Positions 44,902-53,890 of a stretch of DNA of 64,000 nt are shown here, piece after piece (position 1 is the first letter of the stretch; each line of letters begins with the position of its first letter). The DNA comes from Atopostipes suicloacalis DSM 15692. Lineage in GTDB: Bacteria; Bacillota; Bacilli; Lactobacillales; Carnobacteriaceae_A. Below the pieces are notes generated by a model that worked only from the letters and a program-made list of their open reading frames with translations, ran no database searches and was not told the origin of the DNA. Position numbers and translations under genes: made by a program. The stretch covers positions 1 to 64,000 of the forward strand of contig NZ_FQUF01000005.1 in assembly GCF_900129085.1 (NCBI RefSeq), read 5' to 3'.

Positions 44902-46707
44902 ATGGAAAATAACGTTGAAGATGAGTCACAATATCGTTCAATACCAATAAAAGAACAAATGGTTACTTTAAAGCGAATATTAAAGTTTATTAAACCATAT
45001 ATTAAACAATTCGCAGCCGCTATTTTTCTTGTCATCTTTCTAGCAGTAGTTAATGCGGTTCAACCGCGTATCATTCAAACATTTATTGATGATTATTTAG
45101 CTACAGGAACAGCTACTCGTTCAACTGCTGTTATGTTTGGTGCTATTTATTTTGGATTGACTCTTGTAAAGGCTATTGTTACCTTTTTTGAGCTTTATTT
45201 ATTTAATACAGCTTCAGAAAAAACGATTCAAAATGTAAGAAATCAACTATTTGCTAAAGTTCATCGTTTAGGTATGAAATTTTTTGATAATACTTCTACA
45301 GGCTGGATTGTTACCCGAGTAACCAATGACACTGAGGCGTTAAAAGATTTTTGGAATGTTTTATTAAATATTGTCCAAAGTTTATTAAGTATTTTAACTA
45401 CGTTTGGGGCAATGCTTTTGTTAGATTGGAAAGTTTCCCTATGGATATTAGCTTTTGTACCTATATTGATTGTTGTTACTCGCTTTTATCAAGTGTATAG
45501 TTCTAAAACTTACTCTGAAATGAAAAGTAAAAACAGTATGTTAAATACACAATTAGCTGAATCGATTAATGGAATGCCTATTATTCAACAATTTAGACAA
45601 GAGAAACGGATGATTAATGAGTTTGAGGAAGTGAATGATTCTTATTTTCAATCAAACTTCTCAATGACTAGAATAAATGCTATTTTATTAAGTCCAATTA
45701 TTAATTTGCTTTATACAATAGCTATTGTCGCTATTCTTGGCTTATTTGGTTATGATGCCTTACAAGGATCGGTTGAGATTGGTGTAATTTATGCCTTTAC
45801 CTCCTATGTTAACTTATTCTTTCAGCCATTAACTCGTTTGATGGATAATCTAAGTCTCTTTCAAGATGGGGTAATCTCAAGTAGTAGAATATTAAATGTA
45901 ATGGATGATGAAACCTATAATCCACAACAAGAAGACACACAAGATTTAAAAATCAGTGATGCAAAAATCGAATTTAAAGACGTCACTTTTTCATATGATG
46001 ATGAACATGATGTTTTAAAAAATATTTCATTTATAGTAAATCCCGGTGAAACAGTTGCCTTAGTCGGTCACACTGGAAGTGGTAAATCTTCGATCATTAA
46101 TATTCTATCGCGCTTTTATGAATTTCAAGAGGGTGAAATTTTAATTGATGATCAATCTATTAAAAAATATCCAATGGAAGAGCTTCGAAATGAAATTGGC
46201 TTAGTTCTGCAAGATTCCTTTATGTTTTATGGAACGATTAAAGACAATATTCGTTTACTCGATGACTCCATTACGGATGAAGAAATTATCCGAGCAGCTC
46301 AATTTGTTCAAGCGGACCGTTTTATTGAAAAATTACCAGGAAAATATGACCATAAAGTAGTAGAGCGTGGAGCGGGCTTTTCAAGTGGAGAGAAACAATT
46401 ATTATCATTTGCTAGCACTATCGTAAAAGATCCAAAAATTTTAATTTTAGATGAAGCAACCGCGAATATTGATACTGAAACAGAAGTATTGATTCAAGAA
46501 GGTTTAAATCGAATGCGTGAAGGCCGCACAACTTTGGCTATTGCACATCGATTATCCACCATTCGTGATGCAGATCAAATTCTCGTCTTAGAAGACGGAG
46601 AAATTGTAGAGCGTGGAACGCACGAAGAATTAATTAAGCTTGGTGGACGTTACAGTGAAATGTATGAGCTACAAAACTTAGGATATACTCGTTCGTCTCA
46701 TAAATAA
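44902..46707 (+). CDS. Heterodimeric ABC exporter subunit 2 (canonical ATPase site)
   Basis: 601 residues; GGAGGAAGGTG before ATG 44902. The exporter transmembrane domain (about 20-330) is followed by Walker A GHTGSGKSS, a changed signature FSSGEKQ instead of LSGGQ, Walker B ILILDEATANID with the catalytic Glu, and H-loop AHRLS. Combined with subunit 1 this gives one full site (Walker A/B here plus LSGGQ there) and one non-hydrolysing site, the known asymmetry of LmrCD and BmrCD. A terminator follows directly, so the two genes form a closed pair. Confidence 0.88.
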   Translation: MENNVEDESQYRSIPIKEQMVTLKRILKFIKPYIKQFAAAIFLVIFLAVVNAVQPRIIQTFIDDYLATGTATRSTAVMFGAIYFGLTLVKAIVTFFELYLFNTASEKTIQNVRNQLFAKVHRLGMKFFDNTSTGWIVTRVTNDTEALKDFWNVLLNIVQSLLSILTTFGAMLLLDWKVSLWILAFVPILIVVTRFYQVYSSKTYSEMKSKNSMLNTQLAESINGMPIIQQFRQEKRMINEFEEVNDSYFQSNFSMTRINAILLSPIINLLYTIAIVAILGLFGYDALQGSVEIGVIYAFTSYVNLFFQPLTRLMDNLSLFQDGVISSSRILNVMDDETYNPQQEDTQDLKISDAKIEFKDVTFSYDDEHDVLKNISFIVNPGETVALVGHTGSGKSSIINILSRFYEFQEGEILIDDQSIKKYPMEELRNEIGLVLQDSFMFYGTIKDNIRLLDDSITDEEIIRAAQFVQADRFIEKLPGKYDHKVVERGAGFSSGEKQLLSFASTIVKDPKILILDEATANIDTETEVLIQEGLNRMREGRTTLAIAHRLSTIRDADQILVLEDGEIVERGTHEELIKLGGRYSEMYELQNLGYTRSSHK

Positions 46708-46720
46708 TTTCGATAAATAA

Positions 46721-46755
46721 AAAAATCCTTGCCTTTTTAAGGCGAGGATTTTTTG
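46721..46755. terminator. Bidirectional terminator between ABC pair and plsC
   Basis: AAAAATCCTTGCCTT (46721-46735) pairs with 46739-46753 with one mismatch; A-run and T-run on either side serve both convergent genes. Confidence 0.88.
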
Positions 46756-47352
46756 TTAGTGATTTGAAGACTCGTCAAGTTCACTGAAAGAATCTTGAAT
46801 GATGTTGGAATAATATTCATTGATATCATCCACTCCTTCAATCTTTCGTTTAACTTCAAAAGGTTCTCCGAATTTTACGGTCGCTTGTTTGCGCATTAAT
46901 AAATCTTTCATAGTAAGTGGACCAGAGTAAACAGCTGGAACGATTTTACTTTTTCCTAAACGCGCAATCGTAACTGCTCCACCTTTTAATTCCGTGGAAT
47001 GGCGGCTACCAGAAGGAAAAATCATTACATTTAATTCATCATTTTTTAAATAATTTACTGGTGTTTTAATTGCACTAACTCCTGGTTTGTCGCGATCGAC
47101 AGGAAAAGCATTCAGATGACGAATAATCCAACTTAAAATAGGAATTTTGAATAGTTCTTGTTTTGCCATAAAGGAAAATCTAAATGGATAAGACATTACA
47201 GCAATATAAACAGGATCTAAATAAGTACGATGGGGAGCAACTAGAACGAATTTCCCATCTGTAGGGAGATTTTCTTTACCCACAACTTTAGTTCGCCCGT
47301 TTAATATAAATAATAACCCTTTAATTAAATTAAATATAAATGTATAAAACAA
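46756..47352 (-). CDS. plsC: 1-acyl-sn-glycerol-3-phosphate acyltransferase
   Basis: 198 residues on the minus strand. It adds the second acyl chain to lysophosphatidic acid to make phosphatidic acid, the substrate of CdsA in this window. The H-x4-D catalytic motif is in VAPHRTYLDPV (about 34-44), the second block is FMAKQELF, and the FPxGxR block is FPSGSRHS, where Ser replaces the usual Glu (FPEGTR). The N-terminal hydrophobic helix anchors it. The third block is VPAVYSGP. The Glu change is a known variation but weakens the prediction of standard substrate binding. Confidence 0.87.
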   Translation of the reverse strand: MFYTFIFNLIKGLLFILNGRTKVVGKENLPTDGKFVLVAPHRTYLDPVYIAVMSYPFRFSFMAKQELFKIPILSWIIRHLNAFPVDRDKPGVSAIKTPVNYLKNDELNVMIFPSGSRHSTELKGGAVTIARLGKSKIVPAVYSGPLTMKDLLMRKQATVKFGEPFEVKRKIEGVDDINEYYSNIIQDSFSELDESSNH

Positions 47353-47416
47353 AACATCACCTCAAGTCAATGATAAAGATAGTATGCTTTAATTTTAATT
47401 AGAGTGCAAGTTTTAT

Positions 47417-47445
47417 TTGATATTTATCAACGTTTTCTGTATAAT
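47417..47445 (+). promoter_or_regulatory. Strong sigma-A promoter of rpsB
   Basis: TTGATA (47417-47422), 17-base gap, TATAAT (47440-47445). Start near 47452 leaves a structured leader of about 118 bases. Confidence 0.8.
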
Positions 47446-47451
47446 ACTTGA

Positions 47452-47558
47452 CGGTGCTAAAGCATCAAATTTCACTCGACTGGATTGTTCAACTGTTGCT
47501 CCTATTGCCAGGAGTTGTTTGAATATTTGAAGGTTGGGGACGAAAAAAACAAAAATGG
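47452..47558 (+). promoter_or_regulatory. Structured rpsB leader, candidate S2 autoregulatory element
   Basis: The leader holds GGTGCT/AGCATC near its 5' end (47453-47466) and a longer interrupted hairpin: TTCAA (47488-47492) with TTGAA (47519-47523), and inside it CTCCT (47499-47503) with AGGAG (47510-47514) around ATTGCC. It is not followed by a T-run, so regulation would be translational. A ribosomal-protein-binding leader is expected of an rpsB-tsf operon, but I cannot match it to a named family. Confidence 0.5.
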
Positions 47559-47569
47559 AGGAATTTATA

Positions 47570-48331
47570 ATGGCAGTAGTAACTATGAAACAATTGTTAG
47601 AAACTGGTGTTCATTTTGGTCACCAAACACGTCGTTGGGATCCAAAAATGAAACCTTATATCTTTACAGAAAGAAATGGCATCTACATCATTGACTTACA
47701 ACAAACAGTCCGTGCAATCGAAGAAGCTTATAAACTTGTTCGTGAAATTGGTGAAAATGGTGGAGACATTCTATTTGTAGGAACTAAAAAACAAGCAGAA
47801 GAATCAATTAAAGAAGAAGCTGAACGTGCAGGAGTTCATTACATTAACCATCGTTGGTTAGGTGGAACCATGACGAACTGGGACACAATCAGTAAACGAA
47901 TTGACTATTTAAAAGAATTAGAAGCTATGGAAGAAGATGGAACATTTGATGTTCTTCCTAAAAACGAAGTTAGCTTATTAATTAAAGAAAGAGATAAATT
48001 ACAACGTACACTTGGAGGAATTAAAGACTTGTCTGGAACTCCAGATGCTTTATTCGTTGTAGATCCTCGTAAAGAATATATTGCAGTTAATGAAGCAAAT
48101 AAATTAGGCATCCCTGTAATTGCTATGGTAGATACCAATACAGATCCAGATAACATTGATTATGTTATCCCAGCAAACGATGATGCTATTCGCGCAATTA
48201 AATTAATTACTTCAGTAATGGCAGATGCATACATTGAAGGAAATCAAGGTGAATCTCAAACAGCAGCTGACGAAGAAAAATCAGCTTCTATTGAAGAAAT
48301 GGTTGAAGCTGTAGAAGGCGACAACGAATAA
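47570..48331 (+). CDS. rpsB: 30S ribosomal protein S2
   Basis: 253 residues from ATG 47570, which has AATGGAGGA eleven bases upstream; the in-frame ATG at 47534 is rejected. It begins [21 protein letters not shown] and has [19 protein letters not shown] and the DPRKE-IAVNEA region typical of S2, then an acidic tail. It assembles late into the 30S neck and recruits S1. Its codons are strongly biased, as expected. It is 65 bases ahead of tsf, its usual partner. Confidence 0.97.
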   Translation: MAVVTMKQLLETGVHFGHQTRRWDPKMKPYIFTERNGIYIIDLQQTVRAIEEAYKLVREIGENGGDILFVGTKKQAEESIKEEAERAGVHYINHRWLGGTMTNWDTISKRIDYLKELEAMEEDGTFDVLPKNEVSLLIKERDKLQRTLGGIKDLSGTPDALFVVDPRKEYIAVNEANKLGIPVIAMVDTNTDPDNIDYVIPANDDAIRAIKLITSVMADAYIEGNQGESQTAADEEKSASIEEMVEAVEGDNE

Positions 48332-48396
48332 TATTTAATTCGCAATAAAAAAGACCACAAATATAATTAATTTATTTTAAATCAGGGGGAATTATC

Positions 48397-49278
48397 TTGG
48401 CAAAAATTAAAGCAGCTCAAGTTAAAGAACTTCGTGACCGTACAGGTGTTGGAATGATGGATGCAAAAAAAGCATTAGTTTCAGCAGACGGTGACATGGA
48501 TCAAGCAATCGATATTTTACGTGAAAAAGGTGTAGCTACAGCAGCTAAAAAAGCAGATCGTATTTCAGCAGAAGGATTATCTTATATCCATGTTGAAGGA
48601 AACACTGCAGCTGTTGTTGAAGTCAATAGTGAAACAGACTATGTAGCGAAAAACGAACAATTTCAAACACTTGTAAAAGATATTGCTAAAGCCATTGCAA
48701 TAAATAAACCTGCTTCTGTTGATGAAGCAAAAGATCTTAAAATGGACGATGGTGAAACAATTAGCGACAACATTACAAGTGCAATTACTACAATTGGTGA
48801 AAACATCACTCTTCGTCGTTTCGAATTAATTGAAAAAGAAGATAATGAAGTATTCGGCGCTTATGAGCATATGGGCGGAAGCATTTCTGTTTTAACTTTA
48901 ATTGAAGGTGGAAGCGAAGAAGTAGCACGTAATGTAGCTATGCATATCGCTGCCTTAAACCCTCAATATTTAAAACGTGAGGATGTTCCACAAGAAACGC
49001 GTGATCATGAGTTAAATATTTTATCTGAACAAGCTAAAAACGAAGGAAAACCAGAACACATTGTTGAAAAAATGGTTGAAGGTCGTTTAAACAAATGGTT
49101 AGCTGAAATTTCATTAGTTGACCAACCATATGTTAAAGATGGAGACAAAACTGTTCAAGAATATCTAAATGATCATAACGCTTCAATTAAATCATTCACT
49201 CGTCTAGAAGTTGGCGAAGGAATTGAAAAACGTGAAGAAGATTTTGCTGAAGAAGTTAGAAATCAAATGAACCTTTAA
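48397..49278 (+). CDS. tsf: Elongation factor Ts
   Basis: 293 residues from TTG 48397, with CAGGGGG upstream. It is the nucleotide exchange factor of EF-Tu. The N-terminal UBA-like domain starts KIKAAQVKELRDRTGVGMMDAKKAL. The EF-Tu-contact motif is in AVVEVNSETDYVAKNEQF (T-D-F-V form T-D-Y-V), and the core repeats include ISVLTLIEGG and AMHIAALNPQYL. Length is full. A terminator follows, so pyrH probably has its own promoter. Confidence 0.96.
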   Translation: MAKIKAAQVKELRDRTGVGMMDAKKALVSADGDMDQAIDILREKGVATAAKKADRISAEGLSYIHVEGNTAAVVEVNSETDYVAKNEQFQTLVKDIAKAIAINKPASVDEAKDLKMDDGETISDNITSAITTIGENITLRRFELIEKEDNEVFGAYEHMGGSISVLTLIEGGSEEVARNVAMHIAALNPQYLKREDVPQETRDHELNILSEQAKNEGKPEHIVEKMVEGRLNKWLAEISLVDQPYVKDGDKTVQEYLNDHNASIKSFTRLEVGEGIEKREEDFAEEVRNQMNL

Positions 49279-49289
49279 TTTTAAGATTT

Positions 49290-49323
49290 AGACAGGAGCG
49301 TCTAGCGTTCCTGTCTTTTTTTA
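49290..49323 (+). terminator. Rho-independent terminator after tsf
   Basis: AGACAGGA (49290-49297) pairs with TCCTGTCT (49309-49316), then T-run of eight. Confidence 0.88.
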
Positions 49324-49439
49324 GGTTATTATAGGGTTAAATATATTTTTAACGAAATAGAGTGAGAAATACCTGACAAATAAGTGACTCATTCTTTGAA
49401 ATATGCTAATATTAATATGTAAACCTAGGAGGACTAAAG

Positions 49440-50162
49440 ATGGCAAAGCCTGAATATAAAAGGGTTATTTTAAAATTAAGTGGAGAAGCAATTGCCGGCG
49501 AAAAAGGGTATGGGATTGATCCAGCAACTATAAAGGATATCGCTGAAGAAATTAAAGAAGTACATGCATTAGGTGTAGAACTTGCAATTATTGTTGGTGG
49601 GGGAAACATTTGGCGCGGACAAACTGGTGAGACCATGGGAATGGAGCGCGCACAAGCGGACTATATTGGAATGCTAGCCACTGTAATGAATGGTTTAGCC
49701 TTACAAGATGGACTAGAAAATGTAGGGGTACCTACTCGTGTTCAGACAGCAATTAGTATGGCTGAAGTAGCAGAGCCTTATATAAGAAGAAGAGCTATCC
49801 GTCATTTAGAAAAAGGTCGTGTGGTCATTTTTACTGGTGGAACAGGAAGCCCATATTTTTCAACAGACACTACTGCAGCGTTACGTGCCGCGGAAATTAA
49901 TGCTGACGTTATTATGATGGCAAAAAATAATGTAGATGGTGTTTATTCAGCGGATCCAAATGTGGATAAAACGGCTACAAAATATGAAGAATTAACTTAT
50001 CTTGATGTGATTAATAAATCACTTAACGTAATGGATACCACTGCATCTTCTTTAAGTATGGATAATGAAATCCCACTCGTTGTTTTCAAACTGAATGAAA
50101 AAGGAAACATTAAAAAAGTTGTCCTTGGCGAAAAAATAGGAACAAATATTAGGGGGAAGTAA
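49440..50162 (+). CDS. pyrH: UMP kinase
   Basis: 240 residues; AGGAGG eight bases before ATG 49440. It phosphorylates UMP to UDP. The amino-acid-kinase fold has [31 protein letters not shown] (phosphate loop), [18 protein letters not shown] split around residue 76, [14 protein letters not shown] and the late [17 protein letters not shown]-activated bacterial type. It is directly followed by frr two bases later, a conserved pair. Confidence 0.96.
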   Translation: MAKPEYKRVILKLSGEAIAGEKGYGIDPATIKDIAEEIKEVHALGVELAIIVGGGNIWRGQTGETMGMERAQADYIGMLATVMNGLALQDGLENVGVPTRVQTAISMAEVAEPYIRRRAIRHLEKGRVVIFTGGTGSPYFSTDTTAALRAAEINADVIMMAKNNVDGVYSADPNVDKTATKYEELTYLDVINKSLNVMDTTASSLSMDNEIPLVVFKLNEKGNIKKVVLGEKIGTNIRGK

Positions 50163-50163
50163 A

Positions 50164-50721
50164 ATGAGTCAACAAGTACTTAATAACACACAAAAAGATA
50201 TGGATAATGCTTTACAAGCTTTTACTCGTGAATTGGGAAGTATTCGTGCAGGCCGTGCGAATGCGAGTTTACTCGATGGCATTATGGTCTCATATTATGG
50301 AGCCAATACACCGTTAAACCAATTAGCTCAAATTTCAGTACCTGAAGCACGAATGATTGTAATTACACCTTACGATAAAAATATTTTAACGGATATTGAA
50401 AAAGCAATTAATAAATCAGAAATTGGGATTACCCCATCAAATGACGGTTCAATTATACGTTTAATTGTTCCGCAATTAACAGAAGAACGCCGTCGTGAGA
50501 TTGCTAAACAAGTTGGAGAAGAAGCTGAAAATGCGAAAGTTTCTATCCGAAACATTCGCCGCGCTGCAATTGATGATTTGAGAAAATTAGAAAAAGATGG
50601 CGATCTTTCACAAGATGAATTGCATAGATTTGAAGCTGAAGTGCAAAAATTAACGGATGATGCTGTAAAAGAAGCCGATCAAATAGCAGCAGAAAAAGAA
50701 AAAGAAATCATTGAAGATTAA
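50164..50721 (+). CDS. frr: Ribosome recycling factor
   Basis: 185 residues, GGGGGAAG before ATG 50164. It splits post-termination ribosomes with EF-G. The tRNA-like three-helix bundle has [21 protein letters not shown] split around residue 30, [21 protein letters not shown] in domain II, and VRNIRR-type [13 protein letters not shown] with the Arg cluster. Length equals the family norm. Confidence 0.97.
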   Translation: MSQQVLNNTQKDMDNALQAFTRELGSIRAGRANASLLDGIMVSYYGANTPLNQLAQISVPEARMIVITPYDKNILTDIEKAINKSEIGITPSNDGSIIRLIVPQLTEERRREIAKQVGEEAENAKVSIRNIRRAAIDDLRKLEKDGDLSQDELHRFEAEVQKLTDDAVKEADQIAAEKEKEIIED

Positions 50722-50848
50722 TCGTTAAAGAATTAAAAGATTAATGGTTATCTATATTGTGTATTAAATCTATAGTTAAAAGATATAGACACTCTATACA
50801 TATGACCAGTTGATTAAAGGTTAAATCTTATTTTTTATAGATTAAAAC

Positions 50849-50890
50849 AAATCCGCTAGAACACTATTTGTTTTGGCGGATTTATATTAT
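50849..50890 (+). terminator. Candidate terminator after frr
   Basis: AAATCCGC (50849-50856) pairs with GCGGATTT (50876-50883), with TATATTATTTT after it; a long loop makes it moderate. The preceding 120 bases hold no open frame of note. Confidence 0.6.
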
Positions 50891-50982
50891 TTTAGGAAAT
50901 AAAAGGATAATGTTTAATAGATGTGGTAGTTTGTACATATTTTCAATATAATAGAGTGTAGAAAAAAATAAGGAGGACAATC

Positions 50983-51726
50983 ATGACTAATAATAACTCT
51001 ACCCACGATATCCAAAATGGTTTAGTTCCCGATCATGTAGCTATAATTATGGATGGGAATGGACGTTGGGCGAAAGAAAGAGGGTTAGATCGGTCTGAAG
51101 GACACAAAGAAGGTGTTGAAGCCATACGACGAGTTGCTTTAAGTGCTAATCAACTTGGTGTTAAAGTCTTAACTTTGTATGCTTTTTCTACCGAAAACTG
51201 GAAGCGTCCCATTAAAGAAATCCAATATTTAATGGCTTTACCTGGAAAGTTTTTCAAAAGGTTTGTTCCAGAACTCAATGAAAATAATGTAAAAGTGATG
51301 GTTACGGGCTTTGAAAAACAAGTCCCAGATATTACCAAACGAGCGATTTTTAAAGCGGTGGAGGAAACGAAAAATAATACAGGAATGATTTTAAATTTTG
51401 CATTCAATTATGGAAGCAGAGCCGAAATTGTCCAAGCTGTTCAAGAAATTGCTCAAGAAGTAAAGAATAAAAAACTAAAACCTGAGGCTATCAATGAAGA
51501 AATGATCGCTTCACATCTATTAACGGCACAACTAGGTGAATTTCAAGAAGTAGATTTTTTAATTCGCTCGAGCGGAGAAAAACGTTTAAGTAATTTTTTG
51601 CTCTGGCAGAATGCTTATAGTGAATTTTATTTTACTTCTGAATATTGGCCTGATTACAACGAAAAATTATTTGAACAAGCAATTTTAGAATATCAAAATA
51701 GAAACCGTAGATTTGGTGGAGTTTAA
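50983..51726 (+). CDS. uppS: Isoprenyl transferase (undecaprenyl diphosphate synthase)
   Basis: 247 residues; AGGAGGAC before ATG 50983. It makes the C55 lipid carrier for wall synthesis from FPP and IPP. The cis-prenyltransferase motifs are HVAIIMDGNGRWA (catalytic Asp), GHKEGVEAIRR, LYAFSTENWKRP, and the C-terminal IRSSGEKRLSNFLLWQNAYSE. A TATAAT at 50947 probably belongs to its promoter. It leads the uppS-cdsA-rseP-proS-polC block. Confidence 0.95.
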   Translation: MTNNNSTHDIQNGLVPDHVAIIMDGNGRWAKERGLDRSEGHKEGVEAIRRVALSANQLGVKVLTLYAFSTENWKRPIKEIQYLMALPGKFFKRFVPELNENNVKVMVTGFEKQVPDITKRAIFKAVEETKNNTGMILNFAFNYGSRAEIVQAVQEIAQEVKNKKLKPEAINEEMIASHLLTAQLGEFQEVDFLIRSSGEKRLSNFLLWQNAYSEFYFTSEYWPDYNEKLFEQAILEYQNRNRRFGGV

Positions 51727-51761
51727 TTTACGGAAAGATAAAATCCTAGGAGGGGATTATT

Positions 51762-52544
51762 GTGCGTCAACGCATAATCACTTCTATTGTCTTGTTAGTG
51801 GTACTTGTCCCGACGATTATTATAGGTGGTTGGCCTTTTAATATTGTCATGGGTCTTATTGCATTATTAGCAAGTATAGAATTAATTCATATGGCAAAGA
51901 TTAGCCGAAAATTATTGCCATCTATTGTTACATATCTTGGTACGTTGTCGATTGTATTTTTTGACTATATAGCCGTCTATTTACCAGATAATTGGAGTAA
52001 CAGTTTTACGCCTGTTTTTTCATTAATGTTTTTATTAATTTGTACGGTGCTTATTCATGACTATGATTTTACTAAAGCAGGTATCTCAGCGTTGACTATG
52101 TTTTATGTTGGTTTAGGTGGGTACGCTGCTGTGACAATCCGTGAATCTAATTTAGCCTTATTTTTATTTATCTTATTGGTCGTCATGAGTACGGATATTG
52201 GTGCTTATTTTATAGGCTCTCAGATTGGTAAAAATAAATTAGCGCCTAAGCTATCACCAAATAAAACAATAGAAGGATTTATAGGTGGTATTATCTCGGC
52301 TATAATTGTAGCCTCTATTTACTTAATCTTTTTTGACTTTATCTATTCCAAAGGTATAATGCTTTTGGTAGCTGGAATTTTATCTGTGACCGGACAATTT
52401 GGTGATCTATTAGAATCTGGCTTTAAGAGACATTTCTCAGTAAAAGATTCAGGAAATATATTACCCGGCCATGGTGGAATATTGGATCGTTTTGATAGTG
52501 CGTTATTTACATTAAGTATGGCATTTATATTGGGTGTTGTTTAA
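51762..52544 (+). CDS. cdsA: Phosphatidate cytidylyltransferase
   Basis: 260 residues from GTG 51762 with TAGGAGGGG upstream. It makes CDP-diacylglycerol, the precursor used by PgsA. It is a polytopic membrane protein of about eight helices. The signature S-x-K-R-x2-K-D-x4-P-G-H-G-G-x2-D-R-x-D is seen as SGFKRHFSVKDSGNILPGHG then GILDRFDS near residues 221-245. The earlier DIGAYFIGSQIGKNKLAPKLSPNKT is also typical. Confidence 0.94.
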   Translation: MRQRIITSIVLLVVLVPTIIIGGWPFNIVMGLIALLASIELIHMAKISRKLLPSIVTYLGTLSIVFFDYIAVYLPDNWSNSFTPVFSLMFLLICTVLIHDYDFTKAGISALTMFYVGLGGYAAVTIRESNLALFLFILLVVMSTDIGAYFIGSQIGKNKLAPKLSPNKTIEGFIGGIISAIIVASIYLIFFDFIYSKGIMLLVAGILSVTGQFGDLLESGFKRHFSVKDSGNILPGHGGILDRFDSALFTLSMAFILGVV

Positions 52545-52585
52545 TAAAGATGAATTTGTAATGGAGTAGAAAGGAGTTGTGTTCT

Positions 52586-53857
52586 ATGCAAACAATATTA
52601 GCATTTATACTGGTTTTTGGAATAATTGTTATTGTACACGAGTTTGGTCATTTTTATTTCGCAAAAAAATCAGGCATTTTAGTTCGAGAATTCGCTATTG
52701 GTATGGGACCAAAGTTATTTCAAACGCATAGAAATGAAACAACTTACACAATCCGTATGTTACCATTAGGTGGATATGTGTTAATGGCCGGTTATGAAGA
52801 AGAAGAGGATATCCGATTAGGGATGCCTGCTTTATTAGTACTTGATGAAAATGAAAAAGTATCTGAGATTGATTTAAGTAAGCAATCCATGTACACAAAG
52901 GGTGTTCCTATTGATGTGTTGGAATATGACTTTAATGAGAAACTCTATATTAAAGGCAATATGTCAGATAATACAGAAGAAACGGTTACCTATTCAGTCA
53001 ATGAAGATGCGATACTGATTAAAGAAGATGGCACAAAACTACAAATCGCACCGGCTAACCGTCAATTTCCTAATGCTCCCTTATTTAATCGCATACTAAC
53101 AAATTTCGGGGGACCTCTAAATAATTTTATCCTGGCTATTGTTGCTTTTATGCTAATGGCTTTCATGCAAGGAGGAATTCCTTCATCTGAACCTATAATT
53201 GGTCGAATAGAAGAAAATACACCAGCAGCTGAATCACAACTAGAAACAGGCGATCGTGTTTTAGCTATTGAAGATGAAGAGGTGTCTTCATTTGTAGAGA
53301 TGGTGGAGATTGTAGGACAACATCCAAATGAAACTTTGACTTTTGAGATGGAAACCCCTGAAAAAAATCAATACACTGAAGTGATTAAACCAGAAGCAAG
53401 AACAGTTAACCAAACAGAAGTGGGTCGAATTGGAGTAGAAGTCTCTATGAAAACTTCTTTTATGGATAAAATCACTTTTGGTTTTACAGAAACATGGTCG
53501 ACCATCAAAATGATTTCTCAAAGTATTGGCATGTTATTTACGGGGCAATTTACTGTAGATGATTTAGGCGGACCGGTTGCAATTTTTGAATTAACGGGAG
53601 AAGTAACCAAAACATCTGGTCTTATTGGGATTATTAACTTCATTGGTTTTTTAAGTATTAACCTAGGATTAATGAATTTATTACCTATTCCAGCACTAGA
53701 TGGTGGAAAGTTACTTTTAAATATTGTTGAAGGAATTCGCGGAAAGAAAATAAGTGAAGAAAAAGAAGCGATGATTAATTTAATCGGTATGGTATTATTA
53801 TTAATTCTTATGTTAGTAGTAACATGGAATGACATCCAAAGATTTTTTTTCAACTAA
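52586..53857 (+). CDS. rseP: Intramembrane site-2 metalloprotease RseP (RasP)
   Basis: 423 residues from ATG 52586, with AAAGGAG upstream; the in-frame TTG at 52577 is too close to that site. The zinc motif HEFGH is at residues 18-22 inside the first helix. A PDZ domain (about 190-270; GRIEENTPAAESQLETGDRV) lies in the extracytoplasmic part. The LDG motif is in LLPIPALDGGKLL (second metal ligand Asp). In Bacillus RasP cleaves anti-sigma factors and signal peptides. Insertion between the HEFGH and PDZ regions (about 95-170) is somewhat longer than in E. coli. Confidence 0.94.
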   Translation: MQTILAFILVFGIIVIVHEFGHFYFAKKSGILVREFAIGMGPKLFQTHRNETTYTIRMLPLGGYVLMAGYEEEEDIRLGMPALLVLDENEKVSEIDLSKQSMYTKGVPIDVLEYDFNEKLYIKGNMSDNTEETVTYSVNEDAILIKEDGTKLQIAPANRQFPNAPLFNRILTNFGGPLNNFILAIVAFMLMAFMQGGIPSSEPIIGRIEENTPAAESQLETGDRVLAIEDEEVSSFVEMVEIVGQHPNETLTFEMETPEKNQYTEVIKPEARTVNQTEVGRIGVEVSMKTSFMDKITFGFTETWSTIKMISQSIGMLFTGQFTVDDLGGPVAIFELTGEVTKTSGLIGIINFIGFLSINLGLMNLLPIPALDGGKLLLNIVEGIRGKKISEEKEAMINLIGMVLLLILMLVVTWNDIQRFFFN

Positions 53858-53890
53858 CGATAAAATGAATATAAAGGAGTTTGATACTGA

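Noticed and set aside
53858-53890. T-box leader before proS
   Set aside because: Only 33 bases separate rseP and proS, with no specifier or antiterminator sequence.
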